Assembly: GCA_027627225.1 (NCBI GenBank)
Contig: CM051029.1
Coordinates: 12,994,023-13,058,022 of the forward strand
Length of the DNA: 64,000 nt
Reading direction: 5' to 3'
Source: Congeria kusceri
Taxonomy: Eukaryota; Mollusca; Bivalvia; Myida; Dreissenidae
A program made the translations under genes and the position numbers. The notes beneath the pieces were generated by a model. It worked only from the letters and a program-made list of their open reading frames with translations. It did not search any database and was not told the DNA's origin. Within the stretch, counting starts at the first letter, position 1, and every line of letters starts with the position of its first letter. Shown in pieces: positions 10,136 through 19,850 of the stretch.

Positions 10136-12026
10136 CAACTTCCAGAAAACGTAGCGAGTCCAATTAATAAATCATTAGTGATTTTATTTGTATTTTTTTA
10201 AGAATAATTATAATAAACATATGTTACTTAATACGCTTTTGGTATTATTTGAAATATATCTAATGCTGCAAGGTTGGGAAAATTATTACAACACTATTCA
10301 TATACATTTATTTTCTTTATTTTATTTTATGATCTTTTAATCATTTTCACTTATAAATAATACAACACATCACATTGAATAAAATAAGTCCCATTATTAG
10401 AACATTATAATTGTAGAAACATTTATGTAACTTGCGTTCGATTTGATTGAAATACATCGATTCTACTTTCTATTAATAGATCGGACTTATTAAACAATAT
10501 TAAACAATAATAATAATCCATGTATTTTACATCTACAAGTACATTCGTGTCATGTCTATTCACATAAGTAAGATATATGTTTATGTTGTTGACTCGTTAA
10601 CTGCGTATTTCGTCACAGTGTGTAAGTTTAACAACAGTGTATTGGGCCAGAACCTATAGAGGAGCGATCGTGACCACTCGATTGACGATTTCTGTTGTTT
10701 TTTTACGAAAACATAACTCTTCTAACAATACCACTAAATTAATGCGCTTCATCGGCTTTTTATGTCTCACTGTGAAAGTGTTATTTCTTGTTACCGAGTC
10801 TTGTTCTGAATATATTTACAAAAAATAAGTTCATTGTATTTATTTTAAGCTCTACGTAGCATGGAAATCGAGAGCACACATCGTAAGACCTACTTTTGAT
10901 GAGGTTGGGTACGAATCAGTAACAATCAATGCTTCTTACAACCACGCGTTTTCTGCATTACATGTTGCAGATTGACTTGTAAAATATTATGCATATAATT
11001 CCGTTTGCGTTAGATCAGTTGCTTAAACAATATGTGTTCGTGAAAACAAATACATTGTTATGATGTTTAGGACTAAAATTGACTAAGGAGACATAAAAGA
11101 TATAATTAAGTTAGAACGTGGGAAACTGAACTTCAGTCAAACAAACGTTTCTCTCTTTTTTTTGTTGAAAAACTAGCGCTCAAAGATTGCATATGCGTTT
11201 AGTTAATTGTGTAGTCAATAGTATTTAAACGCTATCAGGGCTTCGATTTCAGATAGCTATTCTGGGTATTGTTCAATTTCTGTATATTTTAGCAGGACGG
11301 AGTTTCTTTCGTGTTTTCCGTTCACCTTTGAGAAAAGATAACGTACCGGATGTTGAACTTTTTTGAGGTCAAATAATTTCTGTCATCATTTTGATTTCAT
11401 TTTGTTTTGTATGTGATGGAATTTGTCGATTTTTCCGCAAAACTAAAGTCTAAAGTTGCCACACTGTATTGTTCATTACCATTATAAAAACGAAACAAGA
11501 CAAGTTCTTATGGTATTTCTAATGGTATCACCTTATATTTATTGATAAATTATATTTAAAAATTCCAACTGTACAAAAATACACCAAAACGACACTATGT
11601 TCAAGTCTATAACTGTCAACAACATACGCACATACGCCGCGTCTTCATTTCCTGATATTGTGAGGACATCGTCACTCAACTTAAGGTATTCCGATATTCT
11701 GAGGACTGGATTTTTTTATACTAGCACCGGTTTAGAAGCAAATCTGATTGGTCATTTTCAGCTCACAAGTAGACATTTGATTGGTTACTTCTACACACAC
11801 TTTGTGAAGGACCTGTAAACTGTGTGTGGCCAGATGCACAAACTCGTAACATGCGGACTATATGAGGACCATTACTAAATTGTAAATTTCAAACGAAGTC
11901 CTCCTTTAGATGGGATTTATGAAGAAAACGTTTTGAGGACTCGAGTGTAAGTCCTCTCAACGAAAACAGTCCTCGGAGTGTTGGTGTGTGTTCAGTGTTA
12001 AGTCCTCGCAACATCGGTAAAACAAA
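10136..12026. other. no gene recognised; scattered GTCCTC motifs
   Basis: AT-rich sequence. From about 11650 to 12010 the hexamer GTCCTC or its complement GAGGAC recurs many times (for example TGAGGACTGG, GAAGTCCTCC, AAGTCCTCTC, CAGTCCTCGG), suggesting a decayed repeat. No period could be fixed. Short frames at 10637-10828 and 11597-11818 have no motif. Confidence 0.35.
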
Positions 12027-12090
12027 CGCACGCACACACGCGCGCGCGCACACACACACTTCCACACACACACACACACACACACACGCA

Positions 12091-12138
<48 letters not shown>
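12027..12138. repeat. CA/CG microsatellite
   Basis: A run of (CA)n, (CG)n and (CGCA)n: GCACACACGCGCGCGCG, then (CA)n, then five or six CGCA units and (CA)n again. It is interrupted once by ACTTC near 12059-12063. The Cys/Val frames on the minus strand here are artefacts of the dinucleotide. Confidence 0.97.
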
Positions 12139-12140
<2 letters not shown>

Positions 12141-12261
12141 AAGTCTATCCATTCATAAAGAATAGCTAAACCTACAATTTTCGTTATAAACCTTAAAATG
12201 GTTGCTATTTATAATGTTATCAAAAGCAGGAATAGTTGGATAAATAAACGTCGCTTAACAT

Positions 12262-12700
12262 TGCATATACACGTAAATACAGGAACAGTGTATTGATTTA
12301 ATTCTTGCGGTATAGTTATACGTTGTTATTTTATTAACTTAAACAATTAAGATATTTTAATAAGCACAAATATATTAATATTATGACGACATAAAATGTA
12401 GAATATGGTATGTGTACATGTTTCTAATATTTCTATGACTTATGCACTATAAATAGCCTTTAAATATTTTTCAAAAAAGAGTTTACACGTATACGCCGGA
12501 ACTGATTATTGATTTAATTCTGACTGCATTGTTATGCATTGTTACTTTATTAACCTAAACAATTTATTTAATTTGTCAACTTTAATTAGCAAAATATGTA
12601 TAATTTTATGACGATATAAACTGAAAAGTATGGTAGATTAGCACGTTTTTTATGTTCAACGTATTATGCACTTATAGATAGTCTGGAAATAATGTTTAAA
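12262..12700. repeat. diverged tandem duplication, period about 216 bp
   Basis: TATTGATTTAATTCT appears at 12291 and 12507, followed in both by GTTATACGTTGTTA / GTTATGCATTGTTA, TTTATTAACTTAAACAATT / TTTATTAACCTAAACAATT, then TATGACGACATAAA / TATGACGATATAAA and TATGCACT-ATA. Roughly 70-75% alike by eye. Confidence 0.75.
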
Positions 12701-13456
12701 AACAAACAAATAGTACAAGTTATTTTAACAAGTAAATGAGAAGTGTGTCTTTTTTGGTTGTTTATTTTTGTTAATAGGGTATACCCGGGTTCGTTTATAA
12801 TTTTCAATGTCAAAACTTCAACTTATATTTATCTGTATTTGTATACTACCAACTTACTTTAATAGTCTTTCCTTTGAGATTGGAAACTTAAGTTTAAATC
12901 ATACTAATTTAATATCTTGATAGCACAATATCTGCCAAGCATTCCAACACCTAAATTATTTCGCTGTTTTTCGCACCCAGTTTAGGTGTTATTGTAGTGC
13001 TTCTTATCAAAACTTTTTCAAATAATGACCCCTCAAACACTTTCAATTCTTCCATACATTATTGTGTCTAAACTCTTGTAATATGTATATAAACATATTG
13101 AAGGTGTCTAATAGGGGAAAATATTAAAAAATCCACTTTATATTGTAACCTATAAAACTGTAGAACACATTATAACTGTCATGAGACCGAGAACTTGTTG
13201 TTCTGAATATTCTACTCAGTACAAATGTAAATATTTACTTACTTGTGTGTGTTTACTTTTGTATTCTTTTTGTTTTTTGATGCATATGATGGTAACTTAT
13301 TCTAAGTATACTTTTTTACGTAGGTTTTTGTCACTACTTCCACAAAACATTTGTTCTTGTGTGTAAGCCACTCAAAATATGTTCCACATACCTGTATATT
13401 AATTTATTTATTGGAGATTTATTCTGCTGTATTCTGTTGCTATATCTTGAAATTAT
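12701..13456 (+). other. 5' flank or 5' UTR of the intact LINE
   Basis: No first reading frame (ORF1/gag-like) is visible before the LINE polyprotein. The longest frame here (13181-13366) is 61 codons without a motif. The 5' end of the element and a target duplication could not be found: the sequence after the poly(A) (TACGTGTCTTAAGCCC) has no good match here. Confidence 0.35.
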
Positions 13457-16400
13457 ATGAGCTCTGTAAAAATTGCCTCCCTGAACTGCCGCGGCCTTTA
13501 TTGTCATAAGAAAAGAACTGATGTCCTACATTTTCTTAAAAATAAGGAATATCATATTTATTGTTTACAAGACACACACTGGCCCAAGCAATTAGAAAAA
13601 GAAATAAACTCTAGCTGGGATGGGCAATGCTTTTTTAGTCATGGAAAATCAAATGCCAGAGGTTGTGCAATCTTAATCAAAAAAAATATTGCTTTAAAAG
13701 TCCATAACATAAAACATGATGAAATTGGAAACTTATTAGGATTAGATATTTCTATTGGTGAAACAAAATTATCGTTAATTACCATTTATGGTCCAAATTT
13801 AGATAGTCAACACTTTTATGAAACTGTTTTTAACATTATTGATGAATTTGGAAATGAAGATTTTATTTTGTGTGGGGATTTTAACTTGGTACTAGATCAA
13901 CAACTAGATTATAGTAACTATAAAAATGTAAATAATAACATAAACTCCAGGAACTTTATTTTAAAGGAAATTGCAACGAGAAATCTAAAAGATACCTTTA
14001 GGGAATTACATGAAAATTGTGTCCGCTTTACATGGCGACGTACTAACCCATTGCAACAAGCAAGATTGGATTTCTTTTTAATTACTCCAAACATGCTCAA
14101 CTTTTTAAAAACATCAAATATCAGAACAGGTATTAAAACTGACCACTCTATTGTTGATATTTCATTGGATTTTCATCATATTGATCATGGTAAAGGTCTT
14201 TGGAAGTTTAATAACTCTCTGTTGCATGATATTGATTACTTAACCTGTATAAATAGTAAAATTGAAGAAATTAAAAAACAGTACTGTCTGCCAATATATA
14301 ACGTAGAAAATATTCATACAATAAATAATAATGAATTATGTTTTACAATAAATGATCAGCTTTTCTTGGAAACTTTATTAATGGAAATAAGGGGAAAAAC
14401 TATTTCTTATTCGAGTTTTAAAAATAAACAAACAAAATCAAACGAACAACGATTGTTAAATAAAATTGAATTTCTAGAACAAAACCTTAATGAATCAAAC
14501 AAAGAAACACTTGCACAACTAAATGCGGAATTAAACAGCATAAGAGATGCTAAACTTAAAGGGTATATTATCCGATTCAAAGGTCAGTGGATTGAAGAAG
14601 GCGAAAAAAATACAAAATATTTTTGCTCACTTGAAAAGCAACATTACGTTAATAAGAACATACCTTTTATTCAAAAAGAAGACGGGGAGATAATATATCA
14701 TCAACCTGACATTTTAAAGGAAACGTGTGATTTTTACAAAAAACTATATGAAAAAGTTGAGCCAAAAGAAAACTATATACTAAATGATTTACAAAATATT
14801 AATATAAATAAAGTAAGTTCAGCACAATCAATCGAAATTGAAGGTTTGTTAAAATATGAAGAGATAACAAATACTCTAAAATATATGAAGAATGATAAAA
14901 GCCCAGGATCGGACGGTTTTACAACAAATTTCTCTAAAGTCTTCTGGAATAGAATTGGTGTTTTTGTTATGAGAAGTATTAATTTTGCATATGCAAATAA
15001 TTCATTTTCAATAACTCAAAAACAGGGCATTATAACGTGTATACCAAAAGATAACAAACCGAGACAGTTCTTAAAAAATTGGAGACCTATTACGCTTCTT
15101 AATACCGTCTATAAACTAGCTTCTGGATCAATTGCAAACAGACTGAAACCTCTTTTACAAAATCTTATATCGAGGGATCAAACTGGTTTTGTTGCAGGTA
15201 GATACATTGGAGAAAATACCCGCCTCATATACGACATAATGAATTATACTGAAAACAATAAAATACCGGGCTTAATAATGATGATAGACTTTGAAAAGGC
15301 CTTCGATACCTTGTCATTCGATTGCATTGAAAAAACGTTAGACCTTTTTAATTTTGGACCAAGCTTTAAGCGTTGGGTATCGATTTTTCTAAAGGATACT
15401 CGGACATGTGTTCAGTTAAACGGATTTTTGTCCGATAACTTCACAGTAGGCCGCGGCTGTAGACAGGGAGACCCGATTTCACCATATATTTTTATTCTAT
15501 GTGCAGAGATTTTAGCAATCAAAATTAAGAATAATAATAATATAAAAGGAATATGTATTAACGGCATAGAATACAAAATTTATCAGTTTGCAGACGATAC
15601 TTCTTTATTGTTGGATGGTTCTGAAAATTCTTTAAATTCCGCTCTAGACACACTCCAAGATTTTGCATACTTTTCCGGATTAAATGTAAACTTCGATAAA
15701 ACTAATGTAATTTGGATAGGATCTTTAAAGTACAGCACCCGAGCGATTAAAACAAAATACAAACTAACATGGGAAACAACAAGATTTAAATTGTTGGGAA
15801 TCATTTTTGATGTCGATCTCAATCTGATTGTTGATTTAAACTTTTCCGACAAATTTATTAAAACTAGTAATATTATTAACCAATGGAAAAAGAGAAAACT
15901 AACACCTATTGGTAGAATTACCATTGTTAAATCCCTTATACTACCTCTTTGTACTCATTGTTTCTTTGCAATACCTACTCCAAAAAGAGATATTCTTGAT
16001 AAATTGAATAAAATGTTATTCGACTTTGTGTGGGATGATGCGCCTTACAAAATTAAGAGTTCGACCCTTACACAAAGCTACGAAAATGGTGGATTACAAA
16101 TGGTAGACATCTTTGCTTATTGTAAAAAAATTAAAGTGTCATGGATTAGAAAATTACATACATGTTCAGAAAGCAAATGTGTTATTCTTATGAGGTCTAT
16201 TATTGATGTATGTAAACTCTTCAACACTGGAAAACAATATATTGCTATAATTAAGAGCGCTGTTAAAAATGATTTCTGGTATGAGGTATTTACGTGTTAT
16301 GAACAATTTCTAGATGTGTTAAAAATTATTGATGTTGAACATGTTCTTAGCATGCCATTATTTTATAATGACAATTTTACCGTTGGTAATGAACCCCTGT

Positions 16401-17263
16401 TTTTAAAAGCACTGTACGATAGAGGCATACGATTTGTGAGAGATATTGTCATTGATTCAACAATTTTTTTAACAAAATTTCAAATGGAAAGTATAACGGG
16501 GAAACCTATTAATTTCCTCCAATATGAAGGACTAGTTAAAACAATAAAATTATTTTTTCGGAAAGTAAATATACATTTTAACTTCAATGATGTTTTAAAA
16601 TACGGCCCGTCTCTGTCATGCTATACAAAATATTTTATATGCCTGGACAGCAAAGATAAGACAATATATAACTGTTTTATCCAAACTGAAATTGAACCCG
16701 TTTGTAAAAGCAAATGGACTGACTTTGTTACTACTAACGAGGAATGGAAACATATTTTCAAAATAGTTTTTGACATAACACGTGATAGTTACATACAGTG
16801 GTTTCAAACGAGAATTATTTATAATATATTGGGTACAAACTCCCTTATGTATAAAATGAAACTGGTAAATGATAATATGTGTACTTTTTGCCATGAATTC
16901 GAAGAAACGATTCGTCACCTTTTCTGGTCTTGCAAAAATGTCCAATGCTTGATCAAGAAATTAAACGAATCTCTGTTAAATAATAGAAGTTATACGACAG
17001 AAATTGATTACAAAACATTGATGTTAGGTAATTCAGACAAAAACAAGCAAAATCTAAACATACTTTGCCTCGAAGTTAAAAAATACATATTTACGTGTAA
17101 AAAAGGTAACATAATACCAAACTATACAGGTCTTATAAATAGTTTAACTTTTACCTACAAAATATACAATTCATTTAAACTCACAGAAAAGGAAACGAGG
17201 AGTTGGTCGCTGGTAAAATTAATATGTGAACCAAATATTTTTGTGGAACATAACATTGAGTGA
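13457..17263 (+). CDS. LINE polyprotein: AP-like endonuclease + reverse transcriptase (L1/Tx1-like)
   Basis: 1268 codons without a stop. Residues 1-235 are an exonuclease-endonuclease-phosphatase domain that nicks target DNA: SLNCRG (8-13), QDTHW (38-42), GDFN (140-143), RLDFF (203-207), TDHS (228-231). Reverse transcriptase blocks follow: SPGSDGF (482-488), WRPITLLN, IDFEKAFD (610-617, Asp611), CRQGDPISPY, and the catalytic FADD (711-714). The C-terminus carries a zinc knuckle CTFC-x8-H-x4-C (Cys1142, Cys1145, His1154, Cys1159). The ATG at 13457 starts just before the SLNCRG block, as expected. Motif II has Asp39 where most family members have Glu (QET). The frame is fully open, so the copy is recent. 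The related dead copy at 49761-52048 is a different subfamily. Target-primed reverse transcription is the known mode of the family. Confidence 0.95.
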   Translation: MSSVKIASLNCRGLYCHKKRTDVLHFLKNKEYHIYCLQDTHWPKQLEKEINSSWDGQCFFSHGKSNARGCAILIKKNIALKVHNIKHDEIGNLLGLDISIGETKLSLITIYGPNLDSQHFYETVFNIIDEFGNEDFILCGDFNLVLDQQLDYSNYKNVNNNINSRNFILKEIATRNLKDTFRELHENCVRFTWRRTNPLQQARLDFFLITPNMLNFLKTSNIRTGIKTDHSIVDISLDFHHIDHGKGLWKFNNSLLHDIDYLTCINSKIEEIKKQYCLPIYNVENIHTINNNELCFTINDQLFLETLLMEIRGKTISYSSFKNKQTKSNEQRLLNKIEFLEQNLNESNKETLAQLNAELNSIRDAKLKGYIIRFKGQWIEEGEKNTKYFCSLEKQHYVNKNIPFIQKEDGEIIYHQPDILKETCDFYKKLYEKVEPKENYILNDLQNININKVSSAQSIEIEGLLKYEEITNTLKYMKNDKSPGSDGFTTNFSKVFWNRIGVFVMRSINFAYANNSFSITQKQGIITCIPKDNKPRQFLKNWRPITLLNTVYKLASGSIANRLKPLLQNLISRDQTGFVAGRYIGENTRLIYDIMNYTENNKIPGLIMMIDFEKAFDTLSFDCIEKTLDLFNFGPSFKRWVSIFLKDTRTCVQLNGFLSDNFTVGRGCRQGDPISPYIFILCAEILAIKIKNNNNIKGICINGIEYKIYQFADDTSLLLDGSENSLNSALDTLQDFAYFSGLNVNFDKTNVIWIGSLKYSTRAIKTKYKLTWETTRFKLLGIIFDVDLNLIVDLNFSDKFIKTSNIINQWKKRKLTPIGRITIVKSLILPLCTHCFFAIPTPKRDILDKLNKMLFDFVWDDAPYKIKSSTLTQSYENGGLQMVDIFAYCKKIKVSWIRKLHTCSESKCVILMRSIIDVCKLFNTGKQYIAIIKSAVKNDFWYEVFTCYEQFLDVLKIIDVEHVLSMPLFYNDNFTVGNEPLFLKALYDRGIRFVRDIVIDSTIFLTKFQMESITGKPINFLQYEGLVKTIKLFFRKVNIHFNFNDVLKYGPSLSCYTKYFICLDSKDKTIYNCFIQTEIEPVCKSKWTDFVTTNEEWKHIFKIVFDITRDSYIQWFQTRIIYNILGTNSLMYKMKLVNDNMCTFCHEFEETIRHLFWSCKNVQCLIKKLNESLLNNRSYTTEIDYKTLMLGNSDKNKQNLNILCLEVKKYIFTCKKGNIIPNYTGLINSLTFTYKIYNSFKLTEKETRSWSLVKLICEPNIFVEHNIE

Positions 17264-17634
17264 AAATTTCTATAGAATCGAGAAAAGGAAAAAGAAGTGA
17301 TATTTCCTTAAATATGTAATTATTAATTGCCAATAGAAAAGTACCTTATATATGCTTTTTGCTCATATTTTTTTGCCTTTTTGCGTTTCTTGTACATTTA
17401 AAAATGTAACGGTCTGTATGATACTTCATTTTGCTAACATTGCTTTATGCATGTATGCATGTTTAATCATATTTTCCCTTTCAATCATTTGTTAAAAAAA
17501 GTTTTTTACTTAGTTACTAATGCTATTTGCATGTATTGCATGTACAATTCAATATACTGTATTTTGTATTTTGTGTGTAAAGGTGTATGCATATATGCGA
17601 TTGTACACTTAAAATGCAAATAAACAGAAGTTAC

Positions 17635-17678
<44 letters not shown>
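13457..17678 (+). mobile_element. non-LTR retrotransposon with poly(A) tail
   Basis: The coding frame is followed by a 372-bp 3' UTR (17264-17635), a polyadenylation signal AAATAAA (17618-17624) and an uninterrupted run of 43 A (17636-17678). The tail right after the signal shows the 3' end precisely. The 5' limit is unknown; the start given is that of the coding frame. The element may be 5'-truncated just upstream of the second reading frame, or belong to a lineage with one frame. Confidence 0.85.
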
Positions 17679-17681
<3 letters not shown>

Positions 17682-17757
17682 GTGTCTTAAGCCCACAAGC
17701 AATTAGGCGAACTAATAATAGTAAAAATAAATTGCATATTAAGCTGCTTCTTCTCAC

Positions 17758-17780
17758 TATATATATATATATATATATAT
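17758..17780. repeat. (AT)n microsatellite
   Basis: A run of about 11 TA dinucleotides, 80 bp after the LINE poly(A). Confidence 0.95.
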
Positions 17781-17829
17781 TGTACTTATTTAAATACCCC
17801 ACATTACAATTATAACCTTGTACATGTGT

Positions 17830-17949
17830 TGTATACGATTGCAAAATTCTATTTATGTTATATGTGTCTTGGCCATAATTTAATTTAACGTATTGTAAAT
17901 GGCCAAAGGCAAATGTGCCGATTAGCCAATAAACTCGGAACTGAACTGT
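17830..17949 (+). mobile_element. possible 3' end of a truncated LINE or SINE
   Basis: AAATGTGCCGATTAGCCAAT leads directly into AATAAA (17929-17934) and the short direct repeat GGAACTGAACTG. That pattern (a CCGA..GCCAATAAACT block with a pentamer tail) is typical of 3' ends of CR1/L2-type elements in molluscs. No coding part is present. Confidence 0.35.
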
Positions 17950-19552
17950 TGTTCATAAAACCATTTGTATCAAAGTATATCATTTGTGAAACTTTCTTAA
18001 TCGGATTGCCATTGCTTTTGTTGCGATAGTGTAATCTGTGTTTAACAAACTTATCGTCGAATTAATATTGTTTTTTTCCTTGGTTTGGCAATAGTGTAAT
18101 TATTCTTTGATTTTGTAAGTCTGATAATACACCTTTCTCAAAATAATAAGAATAATTTTTTGAATTAATAAAGTGTGGTTTTAAAATAATCCAGATTATA
18201 AACTTCTTATGCTATTATTTATGTCTGAAAATGCGATCATTATGACGCAATCGTATTCGTTTAAGTTGTCTTCACATAGTAGCTTTGCTATCGTAATTAC
18301 GATTGCGGTTTTGAAAAAAAAAAATCATCTATTTGTCCAGATATAGCTGTTTTGTATAGGTTTTCAAAGAATCGTACTTCTGCTTGTAAAATGTCGTTTT
18401 TACATTGTTATATTTCAATTTGTGAATTGTTTATTTTTTCTCGGCATTCTTTGTTCGAAATCTTTGAAAGTCTGTTTCTCTGAACGTAATTGACAAATTT
18501 CAAAAATATTTCAAATAACTTTTCTTTCAATGACTACCAAATTCATATAACATATATTCGTTAACAGACCATGTCGTCAGGGAGAGTGGCAGTTTTCCTT
18601 ATATAGACATATTAAATCGAAAATTTCGGAAACTACTAGTAAACTAGACCAATAGCAAAGAAATTTTGCAGAAAGCTTTCTTAAGTAACCATCCACTACG
18701 TAGACACCGTGTCTCTAACTAATTTAGCTTTATGTGGCATCTACCACCGTCCAATTTCCTCTATTTACACAGGTCCTTCAGAAGCTTTTACTTTTTATAA
18801 GTGTAATTACGTTCTTAAAACTATGCCGAATATGGTAAATTTAGTCTTAATAAAACGCAAACCGAGGACGTTTGTATATATATGGTATAGGATTAATTAA
18901 AGTTGTATTTTAATAAGGAGCAGTCTCTATGTGTATGTATGCAACACAATTACGTACAATATCTACCTCTGATTAGTGCACTTTGCACGCCTGGATGTAT
19001 ATAATCGCTATTAACAATATTTAGCTCGTTAGTGACATCAGATAAACAGTTTGTGTGACCTCACGATTTGCGCCTGGACTAGATTTCTTTATGCATAGAT
19101 GTGTCTTTTAACATTATTGAGAGTCTTTTTTATTTATAGCAAATAACTCGGTTTGTATTGGTTATCAACATGTATATACACGTTTACTAATATAGATTTC
19201 ATACCGAAGAGCAGTTTGGTAAATGTGTCATTTGAGCATGGGAGTACCGTAACCCGGCAACTTGTTAATGTTGTGAAGATAATCCACAAAATCCTTGTAA
19301 AATTACAACAGTTTATATGCTGTTGCAAATAAAGCATTACTGTTATATAAGATTGATACTTCCATCTGATAAGATTGCTACTGTTAACACTTCTGCAATA
19401 CATTTGTATATTTGCTGTGTTTTCATACAATATAAATTATATATGACCAAAATGCGTTCGAAGCGAGCGCTATTTTTATAAAATGAATGAGTGGCAGGTC
19501 AACATATTGTCAGACAATACTACTAATAAGTACGAATTTTGGTGTTAACATT
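17950..19552. other. no gene recognised
   Basis: AT-rich sequence with short frames only (18709-18900 plus, 19134-19430 minus). No motif or repeat structure was supportable. Confidence 0.4.
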
Positions 19553-19850
19553 CTTAAAGGGACTTGGGCACGGATTTTTCTATTATTGAAATATACCATT
19601 TAAAGTCTTAACTTGACAATTGGACGTATCTGAACAAAAAATATTACGTATATTCTTATTTGGACCATTAAACGTCTTAACTTGACAATTGGACGTATCT
19701 GAACTAAAACTATTACGTATATTCTTATTTGGACCATTAAACGTCTTAACTTGACAATTGGACGTATCTGAACTAAAAATATTACGTATATTCTTATTTG
19801 GGGGATCGGACAATTGTAATTTTGTGATTCTGTAAATAGGTCCCTTTAAG
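19553..19850. mobile_element. MITE-like element with internal 69/70-bp repeats
   Basis: An 11-bp perfect inverted repeat, CTTAAAGGGAC at 19553-19563 and GTCCCTTTAAG at 19840-19850, brackets about 300 bp. Three tandem copies of a 69/70-bp unit lie inside. The termini contain TTAA/TTTAA, but no clear target duplication is seen. No transposase. Confidence 0.5.
19598..19805. repeat. three tandem 69/70-bp repeats
   Basis: CTTAACTTGACAATTGGACG starts at 19606, 19676 and 19745 (periods 70 and 69). Each copy continues into TATCTGAAC, ATTACGTATATTCTTATTTGG. The copies are nearly identical, so the expansion is recent. The minus-strand frame through them (repeating NCQVKTFNGPNKNIRN) reflects the repeat rather than a gene. 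Confidence 0.92.

Noticed and set aside
11889..12152. Cysteine/valine-rich reading frames on the minus strand
   Set aside because: They are translations of the CA/CG microsatellite.
15583..16945. Antisense frames over 100 codons within the LINE
   Set aside because: Shadows of the strongly supported sense frame.
17506..17844. Minus-strand frame with poly-phenylalanine
   Set aside because: It is the complement of the LINE poly(A) tail and an AT microsatellite.
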